Below, in pieces: positions 17,677-25,979 of a stretch of DNA of 64,000 nucleotides. The stretch covers positions 1-64,000 of the forward strand of contig DVOS01000060.1 in NCBI GenBank assembly GCA_018713435.1. The letters run 5' to 3'. Under the pieces are notes generated by a model that saw nothing but the letters and a program-made list of their open reading frames with translations, was not told the origin of the DNA and ran no database searches. Source of the DNA: Candidatus Merdiplasma excrementigallinarum (GTDB lineage Bacteria > Bacillota > Clostridia > Lachnospirales > Lachnospiraceae). A program made the translations under genes and the position numbers. Numbering within the stretch: the first letter of the stretch is position 1; each line of letters opens with the position of its first letter.

Positions 17677-18183
17677 ATGTTAGGCGTTTGTCTGTTATTT
17701 GTGGGGATCGTGCTGATCAATAACGGCATGTGCACCCTGTATCGGGTTGACGGGAAATCCGCAGCTGTGATGAATATTCTGACAGGAGGACTGTCCGTTT
17801 TTATCAATGCGGTCAATCTGGTAATGGGAAATTATTACGCGGCCGGCACAGGACTGCTGTTTGGCTTTACCTATCTTTTTGTGGCCTTTATGAAGCTGGG
17901 AAAATTAAATCCCATCCCCTTTGCCTGGTTCTCTACTTTTGTGGCGGTGAATGCGGTGATTTTCGGAACCATCGAGGGCATCACCGGAAGCGCCGCCCTG
18001 GGTGTAACCGCGGACTGGCGGTGGGCCGCCATCTGGTATCTGTGGGCCATTTTGTGGGGCACATCCTTTGTGGAGGATATTATGGGAAAGAAGCTGGGGA
18101 AATTTGTTCCCTGCCTGCAGGTATTTGAGGGGGTAGCAACGGCCTGGATACCGGGTCTGCTCATGCTCGTCGGCGCATGGTAA
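17677..18183 (+). CDS. ureI: UreI/AmiS-family urea channel
   Basis: This membrane protein of 168 residues has about six segments and family signatures such as LLFVGIVLINNG near the N-terminus, LLFGFTYLFVA in the middle and a tryptophan-rich WRWAAIWYLWAILWG. UreI proteins form urea channels, acid-gated in Helicobacter, that feed the cytoplasmic urease. Its place between ureC and ureE supports that role over an amide transporter. The periplasmic loops are short and I see few histidines in them, so pH gating like that in Helicobacter is not evident. GGGAGGAAAAGGAGT precedes the ATG. Confidence 0.9.
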   Translation: MLGVCLLFVGIVLINNGMCTLYRVDGKSAAVMNILTGGLSVFINAVNLVMGNYYAAGTGLLFGFTYLFVAFMKLGKLNPIPFAWFSTFVAVNAVIFGTIEGITGSAALGVTADWRWAAIWYLWAILWGTSFVEDIMGKKLGKFVPCLQVFEGVATAWIPGLLMLVGAW

Positions 18184-18246
18184 ATGGTGAATGAGTGTCC
18201 CGGTGCGGAACCGGGAAAAGACGTTTTGAATAAAGGAGCATTTGCT

Positions 18247-18726
18247 ATGATTTGTGAAAAGATACTGGGGACGGTGGATACCCTGGACCTGAAGGGGAAA
18301 AAGCTGGAGTATGTGGATATTGAGTGGCATGAGGCTTTCAAAAAGATTCACAGGAAGAAAACAGAGACGGGCAGGGAGATTGGCATCCGCATGGATGATT
18401 CCGTGCTGACGGAAGGTCTGAAGGAGGGGGATGTGATCTGGCTGGAGGATGATCTGGCCATTGCGGTGCACACGCCGCCCTGCCCGGTGATTCTGATTTC
18501 TGTCAGGGAGGATCACCCTCAGGCGGCGTCCAGGGTCTGCTATGAGATCGGAAACCGGCACGCGCCCCTTTTCTTCGGAAGCACCCCGCTGTCTTTTGTA
18601 ACGCCGGACAATGAACCTATGTATCAGATGCTGGCAAAGCTGCACGGGGTTTCTCTGGAGAGAAAGATTATGCCTTTGGATTTCGGAAAAAAAATTTCCG
18701 CGTCTGTCCACCATCATCATCACTGA
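18247..18726 (+). CDS. ureE: Urease accessory protein, nickel metallochaperone
   Basis: UreE delivers nickel to the urease activation complex. The protein is 159 residues starting MICEKILGTVD; the start was chosen because AAAGGAG lies 9 bases before it, whereas the in-frame ATG at 18184 has no ribosome site and overlaps the ureI stop. Motifs GIRMDDSVLTEGLKEGDV, CYEIGNRHAPLFF and a conserved internal histidine are present. The protein ends in five consecutive histidines, a natural nickel-binding tail known from other UreE proteins. ureF starts 13 bases later. Confidence 0.95.
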   Translation: MICEKILGTVDTLDLKGKKLEYVDIEWHEAFKKIHRKKTETGREIGIRMDDSVLTEGLKEGDVIWLEDDLAIAVHTPPCPVILISVREDHPQAASRVCYEIGNRHAPLFFGSTPLSFVTPDNEPMYQMLAKLHGVSLERKIMPLDFGKKISASVHHHHH

Positions 18727-18739
18727 GAGGGAGTATTGC

Positions 18740-19441
18740 ATGAATAAAGAGGATTTAGCCAGCCGCCTGCTGCTTCTGCAGGTCAATGACGCTCTCTTTC
18801 CCATCGGCGCCTACTCCCATTCCTACGGGCTGGAAACCTACATCCAGGAGGGAAGGGTGCGGGACGCCAAAACAGCCGGGGAATATATCAGCCGGAAGCT
18901 GGCACTGGGTACGGTCTATACGGATCTGCTGGCTGTCAGGCTGGCTTGTGAAAAGGCCGGGACCGGCAATCTGGAAGCGCTGGATGAACTGGAGGATATG
19001 CTGGAGGCGTCCCTGATTCCCAGGGAATGCCGGGAGGCTTTTAAGAAGCTGGGGAATCGCTTTGCGAAGACTGTGTCGGGGCTTCCCATTCCCTGGAAAA
19101 CCCAGGTATTTGAGGCGTATGTGAAGAGGCGGGGGGAAGGGGGCGTCTGCCACCCCTGCGCCTACGGGGTATTTTGCGCCGGGACCGGTATCCCGGCGGA
19201 GGATGCCATGCTTCATTATCTGTATGCCCAGACGTCCGCCATGGTCACCAACTGCGTGAAGGCCGTTCCCCTAAGCCAGACGGAGGGACAGAAAATTCTG
19301 ACCGCTATGCTGGGCGATTTCCCCGGGCTTCTGAAACAGGCAAAAGAAGCGCCGGAGGAGATGCTGGGGCTGGGAGCGCCGGGCTTTGATCTGGCGGGTA
19401 TCCGCCATGAAACTCTGTATTCCCGGCTGTATATGTCCTGA
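18740..19441 (+). CDS. ureF: Urease accessory protein UreF
   Basis: UreF bridges UreD and UreG on apo-urease and helps gate nickel insertion. The protein has 233 residues, with the family hallmark FPIGAYSHSYGLETYIQEG near the N-terminus, SLIPRECREAF in the middle, and QTSAMVTNCVKAVPLSQTEG towards the end. The ATG at 18740 follows GAGAGGGAG; an earlier in-frame ATG at 18611 lies within ureE and is not used. The length and helical pattern are normal. Confidence 0.95.
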   Translation: MNKEDLASRLLLLQVNDALFPIGAYSHSYGLETYIQEGRVRDAKTAGEYISRKLALGTVYTDLLAVRLACEKAGTGNLEALDELEDMLEASLIPRECREAFKKLGNRFAKTVSGLPIPWKTQVFEAYVKRRGEGGVCHPCAYGVFCAGTGIPAEDAMLHYLYAQTSAMVTNCVKAVPLSQTEGQKILTAMLGDFPGLLKQAKEAPEEMLGLGAPGFDLAGIRHETLYSRLYMS

Positions 19442-19485
19442 TGGCAGAGGGGCAATGACATTGTGTGGAGAAAGGATGAGGCAGT

Positions 19486-20094
19486 ATGTCCTATGTAAAG
19501 ATCGGGGTGGCCGGCCCCGTTGGTTCCGGCAAAACAGCATTGATTGAAGCGCTGACCCGCCGCATGGCGAAGGAATACAGCATCGGCGTTATCACCAATG
19601 ATATTTATACCAAGGAGGACGCCCAGTTTCTGGCAAAGAACAGCGTGCTTCCCATTGAGCGGATTATCGGAGTGGAAACCGGGGGCTGCCCCCATACCGC
19701 CATCCGGGAAGATGCCTCCATGAATCTGGAGGCGGTGGACGAGATGATGAAGCGGTTCCCGGATATTGAGCTGCTCTTTATTGAGAGCGGAGGAGACAAT
19801 CTGTCCGCCACCTTCTCACCGGAGCTGGTGGACGCCACCATTTTTGTCATAGATGTGGCGGAGGGAGATAAGATTCCCAGAAAGGGAGGGCCGGGGATTA
19901 CCCGCTCAGACCTGCTGGTAATCAACAAAATTGACCTGGCGCCCTATGTGGGGGCGGATCTTTCCGTGATGGAACGGGACTCTAAAAAAATGCGGGGAGA
20001 CAGGCCTTTCCTGTTTACCAACATCCGCAGCGGGGAGAATGTGGAGCAGGTGGCGGACTGGATTAAGAAAAACGTACTGCTGGAAGGAATGTAG
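19486..20094 (+). CDS. ureG: Urease accessory GTPase UreG
   Basis: UreG is the SIMIBI-class GTPase that drives nickel loading. The protein is 202 residues. The P-loop is GPVGSGKT at 10-17, the metal-binding CPH is in [14 protein letters not shown], the Walker B-like segment is [18 protein letters not shown], and the guanine-specificity motif is NKIDLAP. All catalytic elements are intact. It follows ureF by 44 bases behind an AAAGGATGAGG-type ribosome site and is 5 bases from ureD, so the two are tightly coupled. Confidence 0.97.
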   Translation: MSYVKIGVAGPVGSGKTALIEALTRRMAKEYSIGVITNDIYTKEDAQFLAKNSVLPIERIIGVETGGCPHTAIREDASMNLEAVDEMMKRFPDIELLFIESGGDNLSATFSPELVDATIFVIDVAEGDKIPRKGGPGITRSDLLVINKIDLAPYVGADLSVMERDSKKMRGDRPFLFTNIRSGENVEQVADWIKKNVLLEGM

Positions 20095-20099
20095 CGCCT

Positions 20100-20915
20100 A
20101 TGGAGATTAATCAGTTTCAAAAGCCTTCCCGTCTGTACCTGCGGGCTCAGGCGGAAAGGCAGGAGGAAGGCGGCAGAACCCTTTACCGGACCCTGCTGCG
20201 GGATGTATCCTTTACAGCTCCTTTTAAGGTGATGCAGCCCTTTCCCGGGAAGGACGGAAGCCTGCAGGTGATGCTGCTGGCTGCTTCCGCCGGAATCATG
20301 GAGGGGGACCGGCAGGAGTTTGAATTTCAGGTGGAGCCCCACGCCCGCCTGGAATTCATCTCTCAGTCCTATGATAAGATTCACCAGATGAAGGAGGGAA
20401 GGGCCAGGCGGTTTACCCGAGTGAGAGTGGGAGAGCAGGCCGGTTTCCGCTTCCATCCTCAGCCTACCATTCCTTTTGCGGGCTCCGCTTATGAAAGCAG
20501 GATGGAAGTTTCACTGGCAGATTCCACCTCCCGATTTCAGATGAGTGAGATTTTCACCTGCGGCCGGTATGCCAGGGGAGAGGCGTTTGCCTACCGGTAT
20601 TACCACAGCCTGGTAGAGATCTGCAGAGGAGGAAAATTAATTTACCGGGACAATATGCGGTTTGACCCGAAACTTTTTGATATGGCAGGGATGGGCATGT
20701 ATGAGTCTTACACTCATCTGCTGACCATGTTTATCACCTGCCCGGAGGATCCGGAAGGCTTTTTGGAACAGGCCAGAGAATTCCTGTCCGGCCAGCCGGA
20801 TATACGGGGCGGCATTACCAGACTGGCCTCTGACGATTTTGCCATTCGTGCTCTGGGCCGAAGAGCCCAGAGACTGGAGGAGTGCAGCGGGCGGCTCATG
20901 GACCTTGCGTCCTGA
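20100..20915 (+). CDS. ureD: Urease accessory protein UreD (UreH)
   Basis: UreD binds the apo-urease and provides the scaffold and nickel tunnel for UreF and UreG. The protein is 271 residues. Recognisable features are AGIMEGDRQEFEFQVEPHA in part, FISQSYDKIHQM, FHPQPTIPFAGSAYES and the C-terminal ITRLASDDFAIRALG. It is the last gene of the operon. Its stop codon lies in the 3' arm of the terminator that follows, so the end of the coding region is part of the hairpin. Confidence 0.95.
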   Translation: MEINQFQKPSRLYLRAQAERQEEGGRTLYRTLLRDVSFTAPFKVMQPFPGKDGSLQVMLLAASAGIMEGDRQEFEFQVEPHARLEFISQSYDKIHQMKEGRARRFTRVRVGEQAGFRFHPQPTIPFAGSAYESRMEVSLADSTSRFQMSEIFTCGRYARGEAFAYRYYHSLVEICRGGKLIYRDNMRFDPKLFDMAGMGMYESYTHLLTMFITCPEDPEGFLEQAREFLSGQPDIRGGITRLASDDFAIRALGRRAQRLEECSGRLMDLAS

Positions 20916-20930
20916 GCCGCCCGCTGTTTT
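20885..20930 (+). terminator. Intrinsic terminator overlapping the ureD stop
   Basis: CAGCGGGCGGCTCA (20885-20898) pairs perfectly with TGAGCCGCCCGCTG (20913-20926), followed by TTTT. The TGA stop of ureD is the first triplet of the 3' arm. Confidence 0.9.
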
Positions 20931-20973
20931 CCTCATATACGGGCGCTCAGCTCATGGAACTGCCCGCTCGAAA

Positions 20974-21210
20974 GAGGGTGTTGCAAAATCATGAAATTCA
21001 TGGTGAAGCAGCACCCTCGTTCTGCCATAAATGTGAGGGAAGGTTACAAAAAAGAGTACATATGCTTCCGGGACATCCAGGTGTACACATGTCCGAGACA
21101 GATGTCCCGCAGCAGGCGGAATATTCCGCTTGCTGCGGACAGATGTCGATAGGACAAGGTGAACACCGGATGTCCCGGAAGCAATGAAATCTTTTTGCAA
21201 CATTCCCTTC
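20974..21210. repeat. Fold-back repeat element, copy 2, with inverted ends
   Basis: The left 85 bases match copy 1 at 2773-2855: a palindromic head around ATCATGAAATTCATGG and a tail ending in GTTACAAAAAAGAGTA. The right end has TTTTTGCAACATTCCCTTC, which is roughly the inverse of the left GAGGGTGTTGCAAAA. Between them lies a long imperfect palindrome centred on GCGGAATATTCCGC (about 21117-21130), with arms starting GCTTCCGGGACATCC and ending GGATGTCCCGGAAGC. No protein is encoded. This may be a MITE-like element or a structured RNA. Confidence 0.65.
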
Positions 21211-21365
21211 TCTCACGTACAGTCCCATGGCTGAACTGTCTGTTACTATTTCTGTATATTCCTGTATATTTATCATGGACTTTTGTATAAAATGATGATA
21301 AAATGAATTCGTTGGCTTAAAACGCAGACGTTATAAAGCGATAAAGTGAAAAGGAACGAAAGGCT

Positions 21366-22154
21366 ATGAGAATCATTGTTTGTATGAAGCAGGTGCCGGC
21401 AGGAACGAAGGCGGACATTGACCCTGAGACGGGAGCCATGAAACGTACAGGCACCGATACCAGGACAAACCCCTACGACCTGTTTGCCCTGGAGACAGCC
21501 CTGCAGATCCGGGAGAAAACCGGGGGAACGGTAACGGTCCTCACTATGGGCCCCATGCAGGCGGAGAGCATGATGCGGGATGCCTACGCCATGGGAGCCG
21601 ACGAGGCGGTGATCCTGTCCGACCGGAAATTTGCCGGAGCGGACGTGCTGAGCACATCCTTTACCCTGAGCCAGGGGATCCAGGTGCTGGGGGGAGCGGA
21701 TCTGATCATATGCGGAAAGCAGACCACGGACGGGGATACGGCCCAGGTGGGGCCGGCCATTGCGGAGCACATGCATATTCCCCACGCTGCCTGGGTGGGA
21801 CAGGTTGTGGATGTGGATGAGAAAAAGATCTGTGTAAAACAGAAGCTGGGGGATGTAACCCAGGTATCGGAGATTCCCTTCCCCTGCCTGATTACGGTGG
21901 ATAAAGACAGCTGCGTGCCCCGGCTTCCCTCCTACATCCTGAAGAAAAAGACCGAGGGGAAAGAGGTGCGGGTCCTGGGATTTTCCGATCTTCCCAGCCA
22001 GGATATGAGCCGCTACGGCCTGGTAGGCTCCCCCACTACCGTGGATAGGATGTTTGCGCCTCCCGGCGTGGACCGGCAGGTTTACCTGGAGGGAGACGCT
22101 GAAGCCAAGGCGGAGAAGCTGTTTGACATATTAACGGGAAAGAAAATCATCTGA
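21366..22154 (+). CDS. etfB: Electron transfer flavoprotein, beta subunit
   Basis: The protein of 262 residues starts MRIIVCMKQVPAG, a typical EtfB opening, and contains TNPYDLFALETALQIRE, GADEAVILSD and the nucleotide-binding stretch GADLIICGKQTTDGDTAQVG. Together with the next gene it binds FAD and passes electrons. The order etfB-etfA(ferredoxin fusion)-FAD oxidase matches LctB-LctC-LctD of the electron-confurcating lactate dehydrogenase of Acetobacterium. The stop is 13 bases before etfA. Confidence 0.93.
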   Translation: MRIIVCMKQVPAGTKADIDPETGAMKRTGTDTRTNPYDLFALETALQIREKTGGTVTVLTMGPMQAESMMRDAYAMGADEAVILSDRKFAGADVLSTSFTLSQGIQVLGGADLIICGKQTTDGDTAQVGPAIAEHMHIPHAAWVGQVVDVDEKKICVKQKLGDVTQVSEIPFPCLITVDKDSCVPRLPSYILKKKTEGKEVRVLGFSDLPSQDMSRYGLVGSPTTVDRMFAPPGVDRQVYLEGDAEAKAEKLFDILTGKKII

Positions 22155-22167
22155 GGAGGCAGGGAAC

Positions 22168-23358
22168 ATGGAATTTTTGAATTTTGATCCGGAGAAATGT
22201 ACGCTCTGCGGAAATTGTGTGGATGTATGTCCCTTCGGCTCTCTGAAGATGGAAAAACAGGGAATTGTGGTGGACGATTCCTGCCGCATGTGCGGACTGT
22301 GCGTGCGCCAGTGCCCGGCAGGCGCGGTTGTGTTTGAACAGCGGGCCTATGAGGTGGACAAAAGCCAGTGGAAGGATTTCCTGATTTTCGCGGAACAGGA
22401 GCGGGGGGAGATTCATCCCGTTGTGTATGAACTGATCGGAGAAGCCAGAAAAATGGCTCCCAAAGTAGGGTTTAAAGTAAACTGCCTGCTGATCGGGGGA
22501 GAGGGAAGCGCCCGAAATGGGGAGAAGCTGCTGGAGTACGGCGTGGACAGGGTATTCGTCTATGAGCATGAAGAGTTTGCCTGCTTCCGGGCGGACTGCT
22601 ATACGGATGCGGCGGCGGACTGTATCGCCGCGGTAAAGCCCAGCGCGGTGCTGATCGGGGCTACGGAGCTGGGACGCTCCCTGGCGCCCCGGCTGTCTAC
22701 CCGGTTCCATACCGGTCTGACAGCGGACTGCACCCAGCTGGATATTAAGGATGATACGGATATGATACAGATCCGTCCGGCTTTCGGCGGCAATATCATG
22801 GCCCAGATTGCTATCACAAAATCCAGGCCCCAGTTTTCCACCGTGCGCTACCGGGTGATGGACCGGGCGGTGAAGGTGGAACATCCCACAGGGGAAGTGG
22901 TGATCTGCCATGTGGGGGAGGAGATGCTGCACTCTAAAATCCGGGTGCTTTCCTCCGAAGTGCTGGAAAAGAAAAAGAGTTTGGAAGAGGAAGATGTGAT
23001 CGTGGTGGCCGGCCGGGGCGCCCAGAGCGAGACCGGCGTGGCTTTATGCCGGGAACTGGCGGAAACTCTGGGAGGCCAGCTGGCCTTTACCCGTCCCATG
23101 GTGGAAAACGGCTGGGGGGATACGGCCCATCAGATCGGCCTTTCCGGCAGAACGGTGCGGCCCAAGCTGATTATTACCTGCGGCGTATCCGGCGCCATTC
23201 AGTTTACGTCCTGCATGAACAGTTCGGACTGCATTGTGGCCATCAATGAGAATCCGGAGGCCCAGATTTTCAAAATTGCCCATTACTGCCTGGTGGACGA
23301 TCTGTATCAGGTGGTGCCCAGACTGACAGAACTGCTGAAAAACCGGAAGGAGGATTAA
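22168..23358 (+). CDS. etfA: Electron transfer flavoprotein alpha subunit with ferredoxin domain
   Basis: The protein is 396 residues. Residues 1-55 form a two-[4Fe-4S] ferredoxin domain with cysteines at 11, 14, 17, 21 and 39, 42, 45, 49. The rest is EtfA, with the FAD-binding end GLSGRTVRPKLIITCGVSGA and ENPEAQIFKIAHYCLVDD. Such ferredoxin-fused EtfA proteins occur in bifurcating complexes, where the clusters connect to free ferredoxin. GAGGAGGCAGGGAAC precedes the ATG. The next gene begins 3 bases after the stop, so the partners are made in step. Confidence 0.95.
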   Translation: MEFLNFDPEKCTLCGNCVDVCPFGSLKMEKQGIVVDDSCRMCGLCVRQCPAGAVVFEQRAYEVDKSQWKDFLIFAEQERGEIHPVVYELIGEARKMAPKVGFKVNCLLIGGEGSARNGEKLLEYGVDRVFVYEHEEFACFRADCYTDAAADCIAAVKPSAVLIGATELGRSLAPRLSTRFHTGLTADCTQLDIKDDTDMIQIRPAFGGNIMAQIAITKSRPQFSTVRYRVMDRAVKVEHPTGEVVICHVGEEMLHSKIRVLSSEVLEKKKSLEEEDVIVVAGRGAQSETGVALCRELAETLGGQLAFTRPMVENGWGDTAHQIGLSGRTVRPKLIITCGVSGAIQFTSCMNSSDCIVAINENPEAQIFKIAHYCLVDDLYQVVPRLTELLKNRKED

Positions 23359-23361
23359 AAA

Positions 23362-24780
23362 ATGGCATACCCTTATAAAAAAATGGATGAGACGGATTTT
23401 GCCTATATCCGTTCGGTGACAGCAAAGGACCGCGTCTGGGTGGGAGAGGAGATCGCCAGAGAGTACTACCGGGACGAGATGCCGGAGTACGGCGTGTATC
23501 CGCCGGAACTGTACGTGGAAGTAATCAATAAAGAAGAGGTTTCGGCCATTATGGCCTATGCCTATGAAAAAAATATTCCGGTGGTCTGCCGGGGAGCCGG
23601 CACCGGCCTGGCCGGCGGCGCCACCTGCAAATACGGCGGCATTATGCTGTCCGTGATGCGGATGAATAAGATTTTCCCCATCGACCACAAAAACCAGACG
23701 GTTACGGTTCAGCCGGGCGCTCTGCTGCTGGACGTGCAGGCCGCGGCTGCGGCGGAGGGACTGTTTTATCCGGTGGACCCCGGTGAAAAGACGGCTTCCA
23801 TCGGCGGAAACGTCATCACCAACGCAGGCGGCATGAAAGCGGTCCGCTACGGCCTTACCAGAGATTTTGTCCGCTGCATGGAGGCGGTGCTGCCGGACGG
23901 CTCCATTATGAACTTTTCTTCTAATGTGGTGAAAAACACCACCGGTTATGATATCAAGGATCTGGTGATCGGCTCAGAGGGAACGCTGTGTATCCTGACG
24001 GAAGTGACGCTGAAGCTTCTGCCCGCCCCCACCTGTTCCTGTACCCTGGTGATGCCCTTTGACAGCCTGGAAGCCTGCGCGGACATGGTGCCCAAGGTGC
24101 TGGAGCTGCCCTTCGTGCCCACTGCCATTGAGTTCCTGGAGCGGGAGCTGATTGAGATTGTGGAGCGGAACCTGAACAAACAGTTCCCGGTAAAGCAGGG
24201 GGAGGCGGTGCTGATCGTCATGTATGACGCCTCCAGCAGACAGGAGCTGGACAGCGCGGTGGAGGCTGCGGCAAAAGCGGCTTTAGATAACGGCGCCTAC
24301 GACTGCTGCATTGCGGATACGCCGGAGCGGGCCGGCACGGTCTGGGGCGTGCGGGGCGCTATCCTGGAGGGAATGAAAGCAGATTCCGTTTCCCAGGAAG
24401 AGTGCGATGTGGTGGTACCCCGGTCTCAGATCGCCGGCTATGTGAAAGCGGCCAAGCGGATTGCCCTGTCTCACGGCATCCGGGTGGAACCCTGCGGCCA
24501 CTGCGGCGACGGCAACATCCATACGGAGATGCTGCGGGACGCTTCCATGAGCGACGAGGAATGGAAGAGCGCCACCCAGGCCAGCCTGAAGGAGCTGTAC
24601 GCTCTGTCCAAGGAGCTGGGAGGCCAGCTGTCCGGAGAACACGGCATTGGAAACGGCCGTCTGGAGTTTCTGGAGGAGTTTGTGGGCCCCAGAATGATTC
24701 AGCTCTACAAGGCCATCAAGCTGGCCTTTGATGATAAGCTGATCCTGAATCCGGGAAAAGTGATTGAATTTAATAAATAA
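23362..24780 (+). CDS. FAD-linked dehydrogenase, GlcD/LctD (lactate or glycolate) family
   Basis: The protein has 472 residues. The FAD-binding PCMH domain (about 40-215) contains VVCRGAGTGLAGGATCKYGG in its central part, PGEKTASIGGNVITNAGG and SEGTLCILTEVTLKLLP. The C-terminal catalytic domain has CGHCGDGNIHTEMLRD and GEHGIGNGRLEFL. Closest by context is LctD, which oxidises lactate with NAD while EtfAB drives electrons from ferredoxin. Other 2-hydroxy acids are possible. It is coupled to etfA by a 3-base gap. Confidence 0.9.
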   Translation: MAYPYKKMDETDFAYIRSVTAKDRVWVGEEIAREYYRDEMPEYGVYPPELYVEVINKEEVSAIMAYAYEKNIPVVCRGAGTGLAGGATCKYGGIMLSVMRMNKIFPIDHKNQTVTVQPGALLLDVQAAAAAEGLFYPVDPGEKTASIGGNVITNAGGMKAVRYGLTRDFVRCMEAVLPDGSIMNFSSNVVKNTTGYDIKDLVIGSEGTLCILTEVTLKLLPAPTCSCTLVMPFDSLEACADMVPKVLELPFVPTAIEFLERELIEIVERNLNKQFPVKQGEAVLIVMYDASSRQELDSAVEAAAKAALDNGAYDCCIADTPERAGTVWGVRGAILEGMKADSVSQEECDVVVPRSQIAGYVKAAKRIALSHGIRVEPCGHCGDGNIHTEMLRDASMSDEEWKSATQASLKELYALSKELGGQLSGEHGIGNGRLEFLEEFVGPRMIQLYKAIKLAFDDKLILNPGKVIEFNK

Positions 24781-24803
24781 GAGGGAGAAAGAGGAAAAGA
24801 AAA

Positions 24804-25979
24804 ATGAGCAAGAAACGATCTCTGCTTGTGGATAAGAGCAAGATGCCTCTTACCATGGGCATCGCCTTCGTGGCGTTTACCACACAGTTTGGAGGAGGCT
24901 TTGCCTCAGGCGCCCAGATCTATCAGTATTTTATCAATTACGGCGTCTGGTGCCTGGTGCTGCCCATTCTGACCCAGGGACTGTATTCTCTGTTTTACTG
25001 GTACGGCATGCGTTATGCCTATAAGCACAAAACCTTTGACTACCGCAGCTTTTCCGACAGCCTGTACGGGAAAACCCGGTTTGTCATGTCCAACCTGAAT
25101 GAAATCTGCTACCTGGTTATGATCGGAACCGCGTCGGCGGCAGCCTTTGCCACCGGCGGCTCCACCCTGGAGACTCTGTTTGGCATTCCCTACTGGCTCT
25201 GTACCCTGGTGGTGGCGGCGTTTATTTTCTTTGTGGCCCTGTTCGGCACCAACGTGGTGCGCCGGTGCGCTTCCACCCTCAGCGTGCTGATTATCATCGG
25301 CCTGGTGCTGGTGCTGGTGCCCAACATCATTGCCCAGTGGGACAGCATTACCGCCTCCGTTTCCACTATGAGCAGCGGAGAGATGACGGTGCTCTCCCAT
25401 GAGAGCGGCGCCTTCGGCCCGGCTCTGTGGTCCGCCATCCTGTACGCTCTGTTCCAGATTTCCGCGGTGAACGTGATGTACCACCATGTGGAGCCGGTGA
25501 CAGACGTAAAGCAGATTAACCGGGCGGCCATCTGGATGTTTGTGTGGAACTTCTTTGCCATGGAACTGTCCATTCTGGGACTGCTGGCAGTGGCATATGT
25601 GGCGGAGCTGGCCACAGCTTCCGTACCCATGCTGGTGCTGGTGCAGAACGGAGTGGGAGCCGGCGTGCTGACCCCCATTATTTCCCTGCTGATTATCCTG
25701 GGAGCTATCTCTACCGCCGTAAACATGATTTCCGGCATTGTGACCCGCTGCGTAAACGCGGTGGAGCGCCGGATGGGAACGGAGAAGAAGAAACAGGGAC
25801 ATCTGGCCCGCAACGCGGTATTCACCCTGCTTTTCACCTTCCTTTCCTTTGCCATCGCCCAGTTCGGCCTGATGGCGGTGGTAAGTAAGGGCTACTCCTA
25901 TCTGGGATATGTGGCGCTGCTGACCCAGTTCATTCCCTTTATCGTGCACTTTATCGGGACGAGAGGGAAGGACATCTAA
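24804..25979 (+). CDS. YkvI-like membrane transporter
   Basis: This protein of 391 residues has about ten to eleven membrane segments and a short basic N-terminus. The first segment contains FVAFTTQFGGGFASGAQ, an interrupted helix common to APC-fold transporters, and later GTASAAAFATGGSTLE. It belongs with YkvI-type proteins of unknown substrate. In the Acetobacterium lct operon a lactate permease occupies the comparable place, so uptake of the acid oxidised by the preceding enzyme is a reasonable guess. Its stop overlaps the stop of the convergent gene by 4 bases. Confidence 0.75.
   Translation: MSKKRSLLVDKSKMPLTMGIAFVAFTTQFGGGFASGAQIYQYFINYGVWCLVLPILTQGLYSLFYWYGMRYAYKHKTFDYRSFSDSLYGKTRFVMSNLNEICYLVMIGTASAAAFATGGSTLETLFGIPYWLCTLVVAAFIFFVALFGTNVVRRCASTLSVLIIIGLVLVLVPNIIAQWDSITASVSTMSSGEMTVLSHESGAFGPALWSAILYALFQISAVNVMYHHVEPVTDVKQINRAAIWMFVWNFFAMELSILGLLAVAYVAELATASVPMLVLVQNGVGAGVLTPIISLLIILGAISTAVNMISGIVTRCVNAVERRMGTEKKKQGHLARNAVFTLLFTFLSFAIAQFGLMAVVSKGYSYLGYVALLTQFIPFIVHFIGTRGKDI

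Noticed and set aside
18711..18726. Histidine run as a cloning tag
   Set aside because: The HHHHH end belongs to ureE, where natural histidine-rich tails bind nickel, and the surrounding sequence is native operon.
24906..25949. Long open frame of 347 codons on the minus strand
   Set aside because: It is antisense to the transporter gene, rich in His, Gln and Gly, without domains or a ribosome site. It arises from GC-rich codon use on the other strand.
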